Source: Tubiluchus corallicola
Taxonomy: Eukaryota; Priapulida; Priapulimorpha; Priapulimorphida; Tubiluchidae
Direction: 5' to 3'
Length of the DNA: 64,000 nucleotides
Assembly (NCBI GenBank): GCA_030141605.1
Contig: JAQGDQ010000054.1
Location: 434,001-498,000, forward strand
Within the stretch, counting starts at the first letter, position 1. Every line of letters starts with the position of its first letter. The translations under genes and the position numbers were made by a program. The notes under the pieces were generated by a model. It made no database searches, had not been told where the DNA came from, and worked only from the letters and a program-made list of their open reading frames with translations. Of this stretch, positions 26,981-38,200 are shown in pieces.

Positions 26981-27370
26981 CCAGATTGCATTTTTGGCAA
27001 GATCAAAGAAATACCTTGAGTGGCATTTTTGTGTGCTTGTCAGCCAAAATTAATCTTTGCTGAATCTGTTTAGTAAATGGATTGGTGATAGTGAACTCCA
27101 CATGAGGATAATTATCCTTGTACTGCAGTCAGCTTTGGATCAAATCAAGATTGTCATCGGAAATGTCTTTTCCAGGAACGGTGACCCGCGTATATCAATC
27201 AGCCAGATTGCATTTGGGCAAGAAGGAATACCTTGAGTGGCATATCTGTATGCTTGTCAACTAAAACTACGCATCGCTGAACCTGTTTAGCAAACGGATT
27301 GGTGGTAATGAACTCCACATGAGGATGCCGTTGTACTGTAGTCAGCTTTGGACAAAAGCAAAATTGTAAT
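26981..27370 (-). pseudogene. Duplicated exon-like fragment, unknown protein
   Basis: Two same-orientation copies, 26981-27160 and about 27203-27370, are roughly 80% identical. On the minus strand each has an AG (…GACTGCAG / …GACTACAG), then about 104-108 coding bases, then CTCAAG|GTATT, a plausible donor. Copy 26981-27160 reads as a 36-codon open exon with the core HVEFTITNPFTKQIQQR and DKHTKMPLK. The other copy has the same core (HVEFITTNPFAKQVQRC) but a 4-bp length difference near its start. The conserved protein pattern suggests these were real exons. I do not recognise the protein and see no neighbouring exons, so it may be a decayed gene or part of an unrecognised one. Confidence 0.4.
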
Positions 27371-29202
27371 ACTGATGGAAAAGCTTTTTAGCACGAGACA
27401 AAAATTAGACTATGAGTGATACACTATAAGCTGGAAGTTAACAAGGCATCTGCAGAGGACTTTTGAATGCTAACGGGACATTCAAATTAGCGAGTTTTCT
27501 GTTGCAAGTTTTTTTTGGACAGCAAACTCGCAACTGTGAACTGCTTTGCAAGTTATGATGGACAGAAAATTGCAAACTCTGTGACACTAATTGAACTTGC
27601 TTGCGAGTAAGTTATTGAGGTTAACTTGGTGAGAATACTAGCTAGTCTGAATGAGGTAAAGACTCTGGAGATCATGTGCAAATTCAAAATCGAAGATCCA
27701 GAATCTAAATTAAGGCCCTGGCAATGATTCAACTATTTGACAATACCAAAAATAGACCAAGCTACTTAAAAATGGAAGGTCAGTGCTTGTAATATATCGA
27801 GAGACCTTTTATAAGACCGTCAAAGTCTTACGAAAGCCTTTTGTTTATGTGGAGTCCTGAAGTGAGTGGTGTACATCAAGAAAGTGTTTTCGGGTCAGTT
27901 TAATGTGTACTGTTCCCAAAACAAAGATATGGGATGGCAATCGATGATTAGTTAAAGTTTCTCACCCATGCAGCTGTTGTGGTTAATAAAGCAAGTCAGA
28001 TATGATCTTATGTATTATTAACCTGCATTTGAGTATTAAGGACCGGACAGCAATACCATTTTTGTACAAGTCTGTAGTTAAGTAATATTCCAAACCATTA
28101 CGCAAAGTTCGATTAAATTGAACCTTTTATTACTGAATTTAAACAGGCCATGGAGCTCAAAAGTGTTATCGCACTTGGTTGCAAGAAAATCATTGTTAAC
28201 AAACTTGTTTGATATTGTTGCCACGATGGCTGTCACTTCGTGTCAAGCGACTTATAGGCCTACAATCACCTTGATGCAAACTTTATCCAAAAATATTTTG
28301 ATTGCATCCTATTGGCTGTTGCTATAGCAGCCAGCATCTAATCGAAATTGTCTCAAGACTGCCCAGGGTCTTGGCTTTTACTATGCATTGTTTAACTGCT
28401 AACTTTGTAGGGCTTCAACGTTAACGAAAGACGCTAGTTAGGTATTGGTAACAAAGTCCTTTAACAACACTAATGTGTTCCAGCAAAACACGATGCTAAG
28501 TGAAATGTCGTTAATCGAAGCCAAGTTTTCCATAGAAAGTAATGTAACAGAATTGAGATACGTTCCAAAGGCAAAAATCAATGCTAATAAAATCATGTAA
28601 ATTAAACATGTTTTGAGTTTTATTCATATTTCTATTGATTAATTTCTTTTTACTTGCTTGAAATCACCATTCTTTCTTGTCAATACCTAGCTAGTGGTTT
28701 CTATTTCATTAACATTGAGGACTAGGTAAACAATGAGCAGTGGATTGTCAAAGCCAAGCCCTGGGGCGTCCTGTAACAATTTCATCTAGGTACTTAGTCT
28801 GGTTGCTATAGCAACAAGTTGTGGGTGTACCAGAAGTATGTATCTGTCAAACATTTCTATCTCTCTTTAGAATTACTTAGTAGAGGTGTAAATGTTAGCC
28901 TCAACTTTTCTTTTTCTTTGCATTTTTCGCGAAAATAAAGTTCACTTATTTTTCACGAAATTTTTAGAGATTAATAAAAAGTGGCAAATTAATGTTCATT
29001 TTTTAAATTGTGCTTTGTTACTACATAAAATTTAAAGCAGCTAAACTTCAATAGAAAGATGTGGTTGCAAGCACTCTCGTGCTTATTTTATTTTATGTTT
29101 TTCAGATTATCCAGTTTTTAAACAATTAGTGTCTGTGTAAAGGCAGAAGTCTTCGACTTAGAAACGAATTCTCAACACTCGAGCTGCATTGGATTTCGAT
29201 GC
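27371..29202. other. Upstream region of ATF7IP
   Basis: No coding exon recognised. A polypyrimidine tract and AG at 29091-29105 look like a splice acceptor, so the first coding exon of ATF7IP may begin at 29106 with about 97 bases of 5' untranslated sequence and a non-coding exon further upstream. An in-frame TAA at 29119 supports the ATG at 29203 as the start. Confidence 0.45.
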
Positions 29203-32200
29203 ATGTTTGACAACATGCAGCCATCTACGGGAGAGAATAGTGAGCAAAGTGATGCTGCTCGAACACACGCCTTACCTAAATATTGTTTAGAGGCAATGGG
29301 CACTGCAAAAATTAGAAACGATAACCAGGTGTCACATGGTGGTGATTTTGATATGGTGGCAGATTGTTTAGATAGTGTTGTTACTCGGTCAGTTTCTTTA
29401 GCAGCTGATATCTCTACCGAAAATCGTGTTATAGATGAAGACTGTTTGCTTGGAGAGGTTGATGGAGATGGAGAAATAGATGACGCAGAGTTAACAGATA
29501 GTGAAGATCTGTTGTTATTTATGGAAGATGATGAATCAGCTTTGGAAGGAAGAGATCATATAAGCAGAGATGCTATATCAAATCAGCATAATCGTAGCAA
29601 TGCATTTGAAAATATAAATGCTGAAGCTGGTATAAAAACGAATAGTGAAGATTCATCAACTGATGCCCGTGAAGAAACATCAGATGATTTTCGGAAAAGC
29701 ACATTAACTGATACAACTGGTGATGTTTCAGTTGACCCTAAAGATGCATTAGCTGATCCAAGAGATGATGATCAGTATGTGGATGACAAATCATCCAGAG
29801 ATACCGCAACTCCTGTGGAAGAATTAATTGATGATGATGTACCAGTTGATGAACCAGAAGTATTTGACGCCTCTTCTAATGACGTTTCTGATGAAAATGA
29901 TGGACAATTTGAAGGAATGGATTCTGAAAAAACCGATTCTATCTCTTCAGGAGACAGAGCAGTTTTAAATTGTAACAATATACAAAGTCATGTCTATAAC
30001 TGTGTAAAAAATGTTTCAAAATCAGCATCCAGTTGCTCAAGTGTATCTCAAATTGCAGATGTATTAATAGAAGAAAATGGGCAGCTAATGAAAAAAGAAC
30101 TTACCAATACACTTCTGCTTGAAAGCCATAGATCTTCTTTTCATAACAGTGTTAACTGCGCAGAAGATAATAAGTCATTGATATATTCAGTTATATCAGA
30201 AATTATTACAAATGTAGTTGATGTAGAAAAGCATACCAAATATAATAAGCCTATAATAGATGATGAATTCCCTGAATGCTTTGGAGAGGTATCTGTCGCT
30301 AATAAAACGAAACTGTCAAAAGTTCGCCCTAAAATGGTTGACACAGCTGTTTCAACAGAAGGCATTGATGATGATCCTATCTTAATCTCTGATTCTGATG
30401 ATGAAGTTGATGTTCCTTCCTTACAGATGCTTGCTGCAAATGAAGTTTCTTTTACTGAGAAACCCATGCAAAGTGACAAATCTGCAGATGCTCATAACTT
30501 CAATAAGAGAAAGTTGATGGAATTTGATAATTCTGCCTTTGAATCTAAGAAATCAAAAATTTTACATAGTAATCATGTTGAAACTGATGATATCATCGTG
30601 GAACGAATTTGCGAAAATGGGCGTAAAGAAGAAGTTAGACCTAAATTGCCAATTCAGTTTCCGGCAAATGACGTTTCCCATTTGTCATCTAGTAGTGTAA
30701 AGATAACTGATGGATCTTTCTTAAGAGGACATGCAGGTGACAATGGACTGAAGGCTGGAATAAAAATATCAACTAAGGTAAGAAGTATTATACCATTTTC
30801 AGGACAAATGAATTTACTTAGATTATAGCATAATTATACTCAGTACTTCATTTTTTCCACATTAGTTTCTTGTAGGTTTATGTTGATGACAACAATAATC
30901 AATTTATTCTAAGAAATCTATTGATTTACCATATGTTAAAATGCTTCATATGTAATAATCTTTTATAATTATGTTTCACTTGCTTTTATATAGTTTTGTA
31001 AGTGGACATGAAATATCAATAATGATGATGATGATAAATATTAAAAGTACTACTACAGCTGCTGCTTCTGCTACTGCTGGTGCTGCTGCTACTGCTACTG
31101 CTACTGCTACTAATGAACATTTTCTTTTATTTTTCTAGAAGTTGAAGCAATTTCTTATTGCTCACATGGATGAATATTTAAAAAAACACCACCAAAGTCA
31201 GATAGTGCAACTGAAAGGCAAAATACTAAAATTAGAAAGGGAGGTTAGTAAATGTTTTAAAAGTGTGCTTGGTTTTCTCTTTTTTTCCTTTTAATTTTTA
31301 ATATTTGTGTGCACAAAGAGAGAATGTAACACCTGTTTCTGGAAATTTTCCTAGGGTAAAAGCAAAGTGAACGTCCCCATTTTTTGAATTTTTAACTGCA
31401 AAAATAAATTTAAGACTTCAGTACTTAAAAAAGCAATTCCAATTGATTAATTTAGCATACTGTACTAATCATGCTGCATAATTCCAAAAGTTTTAGCTGT
31501 CTGCCGTCATAAGTAAAAATTTAGTGGCACTGTGAAAACAGTACCATAATGTGCCTATCTTTGCGTGTTACCTGAGACTCTTTGTGCAATTATTATTTTT
31601 GGACATCCCAGCACACTATGGTGGCAGCCATATATTAATCACAAAACATTTGATCATCAAATAGATTTATAATCAATAATGCTTGAATGTTCTTCATAGT
31701 ATTTACCTACATTTTAACCATTAATTTTGGGATGGAATTGACTGACAAATATATACGTACCAAATCACTCTAAGGCTATTCACATTAATAAGCAAAGATT
31801 ATAGACAACCTTACACAATGTTACAAGCGAGAGTTTCTCGAAGTGAAACTGGAATAACTCGTAGTTGATTGCCCAGGTGGAGATAACATAAAAGAAGTAC
31901 CAAACACTCGCTTTGAGACCTCCACGAAGTGCTTCACGAATGTTTTTTTGTCCGTGGTGTTCGATAAGGTTTTGCAAAAAAATGATAGTTTTGGCACCCT
32001 ATAGCCTTTCTTCACAAAGTTTCTTGGAAAGTTGTTAGATAGTTTTTGCATAAAAAGCTTAACAGACAAAGAACAACCACACGAACAGACAAACAAACAA
32101 ACAAACTGTGTTGAAGCATAACTTCCTTATCAGAGGTAAAAATAACTAAAATAATTATCACCCACTGTAACCCTAACCCTAAACATATTTCTACTAAGTG

Positions 32201-35200
32201 GGCCATTTTTTCCTGTACCAGTTTTACTTACTTTGCCATTTTTACCACTTTTCCTGTGCCATTTTTACCCGGCCATTTCTTCTTTTGCCATTTTGCCATG
32301 CCATTTATTCCTGTGCCATTTTTACCTACATTCACATTTGCATTAGTCTGTGTGATGTAGAGTGATTTGCTAGTAGGATCTTGCTTGGGAAGAAAAATTG
32401 AACAGTTAGCTGTTAAAGCTGTCATTATATTACAATACATGGGCTGCGAGGCGTTGTCAAGTGCACACAAAAGCATTGTCTGTGTAATGTGGGGCGGATC
32501 TCACAATCAAGTATGAGCAATCAGTGCTCTTATTGTTTGGTAGCGTGTGTCATACTACTCAGTTTTTACTCAACATATTCCTAGAACACAAAACGTGAAA
32601 CTAATTTTATGCAGTTTTATGATAAGATAATGCTTTAATATTCATAAATGTTGATGATATAAAATTAGTTCAAACCAAGTGACAGCTGTTAATTTGTACC
32701 CGGGTACTAGTTCAATAAACATGTGTTGCTACACAACTCAAAATTTACAGGCTGAAAATACTTTCAAATGCTTCAAACAGTACCCAAAAATTACCTTTGG
32801 CTAACAAAAAAAATAATTTAATAGTTCACCAATGTTTGTTAATAGTAAGTCCATAAAGTAAAGCTCCATCCACACGAGGTTGTAATGTAAGCTATCAGCA
32901 CTTTCAACTGTGTCTTAGTTTTTACCAGCCACTGCCAGTCGAAGCAAGTATCGTTGTACAAAAGGAAGCAACAGGCAGTCGCCTAGTAGCTAAATAAAAG
33001 AAACAAGAATTTATCACTTACAATCTCTGCATCAATGAAAGTATACGTCAGCAATACTTATCGGCGGCAGCACGACGACGAAGGTGGCGGATCCACAACA
33101 TCGGTGTGCACACCCGGGTCTTTAGTGCATAGCTGAACTGCGAAGTCATAAGCAGATGGGAGTCGTTCCCGGAAGCGTCCTGTGTTGGTAGACCGGTAGT
33201 TTGGTTATCATGTCAGATGTCACAATGTAACTCGATGTAAACAAATGGTGAACTGGGCTTAATACCAGAACTGCCCAAATAGTCACTAACACGTAGTTGG
33301 AACTTTCACTAAACATTAGCGTTAGGTAGAGCCAGCTAAAGTTGCACGCTTTATATGCAAAGAGGCAAAACATATGTTAAAAAAACTGTCCAGCATTATA
33401 TCTGCCCGCAAGTCTCTCTTGCAAAGAGCCACGTCGTTCTCTCCACCTCGGTGAAAGGACCTCTAAAGCCGGTTGTCTAATAGTCTGGCTTCAATAACAC
33501 TATAGCGGGATAACCTGTATTTGCATATCCGTTCGACAAGTTTACCCTAGTTTTGACCTATGCGCATAACTAAAGGGTAACACCTGGTTTATACATTGAA
33601 TAGCTATAAACAATTTTATACAGCCCAAACTAAATTACGTATACACCCGTAAAGTTTACGTTGCCAAAAAAACATCTCATTCCACAAAGTTAAATGGGGA
33701 TAGTAATAACTAAATTTAGTTACATATACAAAGATATATATGCTAAGCTGGTCGTTACACAGCCCCCTAATTTGAAGACTATTATTCTCATGGAATCATA
33801 GGCTATTCTGTTTCGATCAGCACCTGCATTATCTTTGGTTATTGGGTATGGTTATGCGGCAGTGTCAGGCTTATCAGCTTCCCAGTTGCGTGATAGACTG
33901 TCTGCGATGTTGGCCTTACCCTTGATATACTCAATCCGGAATGTGTATTCCTGTAGGATTAATGACCAACAGGCCAGCTTACGGTTCTTCCCTTTCATCT
34001 TTGCAACCAAGTGAGACACTGATGACACAAGGATGACGAACTGCCTTCCCAAAAGATAGTAACTCAGCTTTTGCACTGCCCAGACTATTGCAAGGAGTTC
34101 CAGTTCCACCACTGCATAGTTTGACTCTGGTTTAGTTAAGTTCTGGCTGATATAAGTTATGGCCTGCGCATTCCCTTCATCAGTCTTTTGGGACAGAATG
34201 CCTCCAAGGCCTGTGGTCGATGCATCTACAGTCAAGAGGAATTCTTTGCTGAAATCTGGTGCTCCTAGAAAGGTATCTGAGGTAACTGCCTCTCGGAGCT
34301 GAATGAATGCAGATCCACACTCTTCGTCCCACACAACATCGTTGGACCTATGCTTCTTTGTAAGTTCGTACAGCAAAGTGGCTACCCTACTAAAGCCTGG
34401 AACAAAGGAACGATAGAAGCCAATAAAGCCGAGGAAACTTCGAACTTCTTTTTTTGTCTTGGGTCGAGGAAAATGTTTAATAAACTCCAGTTTATCTGGT
34501 TGTGGTCGCAGAACATCTTGTCCATCCACATGTCCTAAAAAGTCGACTTTGCTCAAAGCAAATGCACATTTCTTTGGCTTGATGGTAAGCTTGGCCCTGA
34601 ATACCCGCGAAAGTATATCATCAACATGCTTTAAATGTTGTGACCAATCTGAGCTCCAAATGACTGTGTCATCTATGTAGCCTCTCGTGAAATGAGGAGA
34701 TCCTTCCAGGAGTCTATCCATGAGTTTTTGGCAGTTTGCGGCCGCATTAACCAAGCCAAAAGGTATCACGAGAAACTCCCACTGTCCCCAAGGTAGAACG
34801 AATGACGATAGCTTGCATGAATTGGGGTGCAATGGTATTTGCCAATACCCTTTGGTTAAATCCAACTTCGTCATATACTTGGCTCCATGCATATTGCTGA
34901 GCAATTCCTGCATGTTTGGGATTGGGTATGGGTCAAAGGTTGTGACTTCATTGAGCTTGATGTAGTTAACACAAAATCGAATAGTCCCATCCTTTTTGGG
35001 AACAACTACAACTGGACTTGTTGTACTGGAGTCTGACTTCTGGATTATACCCAGCTTAATCATCTCATCGACTTCTCTCCGAAGTGCTTCTTCTTGTGCT
35101 TTTGGCACACGATACGGAGCTTGACGAATAGGCTTATAGTCTTTAGGAACAAAAATCTCATGCTGTATCAGATCTGTGCAACCCGGCACATCTGAAAACA

Positions 35201-38200
35201 CATCAGCATGTTTACGAAGTATGTGTATTAGCTGCTGCTTCTGAGTCTTGTAGAGGTGGTAGGGGTATGCTAAAATCATTCACACTTTGTGTTTGTTGTG
35301 TAACTGGTGGAAACATATGCTCCTGTATCTCACCTTGCTGATACGTCTCATTGCCTTTTCCCGGAGTGGCTATAGACAGCATCACATGACCTTCAGTGCG
35401 CTTTACCCAAGGGCGTAGCAGGTTTATATGGAAGCATTTCTGCAGATGCTTCCTACCACGAAAAGCTATTTTATAGACTTGGTCAGACACTTTTTCCAAC
35501 ACTTGGTATGGTCCTTTCCATACTCGTTGCAGGTTCTTTGTACTCTTTGGCAACAAAACCAAGACTTTACTGCCTACTTCTAAAGATCTTTCCCGTGCTT
35601 TCTGATCGTACCACTTCTTTTGAGCGAGTTGTGCTTCATGCAGTGACTCGTGAGCTTCATTGGTCACCTGCTCCATCCGATCCATGAGCTCTTGCACAAA
35701 AGTGTGGACATCCGTCAGCTGCTTGGCCCTCTGTAAGTCAAATCTCTCACGTGACATAGCTAATGGGCCTCTGATCGGAAACCCATACACCATCTCGAAT
35801 GGTGAGTATGAGGTAGAACTTTGAGGACAATCCCGGTATGCAAAAAGTACTAGCGGAATAAGTTTGTCCCACTCCCAGGATCCTGCACTCATCTGGGGCT
35901 TTTGAATTGATGTCTTCAAAGTCTGATTGTACCTCTCAGTCAGGTCAGATGTCTGGGGATGATATGGAGTAGCCAATATACCTCTTGTACCTAGCACAGC
36001 CTCCAGATCCTGTAGGACTTGTGAAACAAAAGCCGGACCTTGATTGGTTACAATCTCCATCAGTATACCATATGTTGCTATGTAACGTAGTAGGGCCTTT
36101 ACGGTGCACTCAGCCGTCTGTGACTTTGTTGGGTAAACTTCCGCTTATCTGGTGCAATAGTCAGTTATCACTAGTGCATACCTATTACCACTTTTCGTAC
36201 GTGCAAATGGCTCTATATAATCCATTGACACTTTCTGGAAGGGTAGTTGAACCACAGAGATTGGTCGCAGTTTGGCTCGGTCTGCAGTCCTTCTCTTGGA
36301 ACATTTCTGGCATATCGGGCAACTACGTACATAAGCTCTTATGTCGCCATGCACTTGTGGCCAAAAGAACATGCTCAGCACCTTCTGTGTTATCTTTTGT
36401 ATTCCAAAATGTGCTGCCAGTTTATTGTCGTGAGCCATTTTCAGTACTTCAGCTCTCCTCTCTTTTGGCAGGACTATCAAGCTTTTCCCTTCCTTGCCTT
36501 TGGCTCGTCTCAGGAATAGCAGAAGTAGACCATCTTTTATGTAGTAACCTTTGCCTAACTGTACAGCTTCCTCTTCTGGGATTACACTGTCGAACAGTGG
36601 CTTCAGCGTTACGCACCCTTGTTGCTGCTGTCTGAGTTTGCCACGGTCCTCACCGGCACACAATGGCTTTTCGTCTAACACGCTATTCAGCTCATCTTCT
36701 GGGGCTACATCATGTTGGTTTTCTTCCTGCAGTTTCTTTGCTTGGGCTCTAGTCATCACTTGTGTCTTGACGACAACGTCAATGCCTCTATCTGGACTAC
36801 ATTGGTCATCACTGTTTGCCACCTCAGCTACATTTGCGATTGTAGGCCTAGCATTGGAGGGTTTCTGTGTGGCTTTCCTTGTCTTTGGTTTCTTTAACTG
36901 AGAATTAGACGTCTGGGTACTAGAATTTGTGCAATGGTTTTCTCTCTGTGAAACATCATTTGGAAGCCTCTTCCCTACCATGGATTTTGGGATGAAGGTT
37001 TTCATATAGTTGTTTCCTAGAAGACAATCTGATGGCAGTTTGTCTTGAACCACGAACTCTAATTCTCCAGTCACCACCTGGCTCTCTATTGGTAGTCTTG
37101 CCACTTTACATGGGCGTCGATCACCATGACCACACAATATGTCGACTGTTTGTCCGGGTACTAGCTGCTCAACATTGACATAGCGACGATGTATGCAGTT
37201 TACGTTAGCCCCTGTGTCACGCTGTACATCGACCTTATAGCCATTTATTCGAGCTGGAAAACAGTATGATTCATCTTTACCATAAGTGATTCCGTCAGTG
37301 GAGGGGAGTTCAGTGTACTGGATCTGTCCTTTTATGGCATTCGTCCTAGCCATTGGCATATTTGCTTGGGTGGATGTTTTGTTTTAGGACAGCTAACTGC
37401 GTAATGTCCATATCCACCACAGTTGAAGCATCTTGCTGACTTCTGGAGGCCCTCAGCCTCCTGTGGCTCATCTACTAGCTTGTTATTCTTGCTGGACCGA
37501 TGCTGCTTCATTGGCTTACCCCTGCTACCGTACTGTGATTGCTTATCTAAATCTAGTCCTTCAGAGTATGCATAGTAGTCACATTTGGTAGCAACATCTT
37601 CTGTTATGTTATTACGTCGGACCCATCTGGCAATCTGTGGGAGAACACGACTTAAAGCTTGCTCCAGATAGAACAAATCTTTTGCTTGTTCCAATGTCTG
37701 AACATTAGCTGCTTGTAGCCAAAGATCCCCTGCATTTTTAACTCGGGTAAAATATGCACGGTAACACTCATCCACACCTCGTGTCACTTTCCGGAAGGTT
37801 TGACGATAGTAATCTGGAGTCAAGGAGAAAAAAGAAAGAACACACTCTTTGATCTTGTCATAGTCCTGCAAGTCTCCCTGGGGGACACAGTTGTAAGCAC
37901 GGAGGGCTTTGGTATGTCCTGCTAAGGCACGAGATAGGACACATGGCCAATCTTTCTTGGGTATCCTGTTTACCACCAGACAGCGCTCCAAGTAGCTAAA
38001 GTATTCAGCTAAATCAGGTTCCTGTGACCCTTCTCCAAAGTATTTAATCTTTAGACTCTCATGTCTTGGAGTAGATCTATCTTCAATAGCTCCCTCTTGG
38101 GTATTAGCTGTAGTACAACGTGGATGCCTGGATTCCGATGTGGCTGCCATCTCAGATTCGAAAGACAGACTCATCTTGTGTAGCTGCAATGCGTGTTGAC

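Noticed and set aside
33146-33373. 75-codon minus-strand frame repeated at 39525-39752
   Set aside because: It is the same stretch of the two LTRs and resembles no family; duplication reflects the LTRs, not a gene.
36247-36901. Plus-strand frames within the retrotransposon
   Set aside because: Antisense shadows of the protease-integrase coding sequence.
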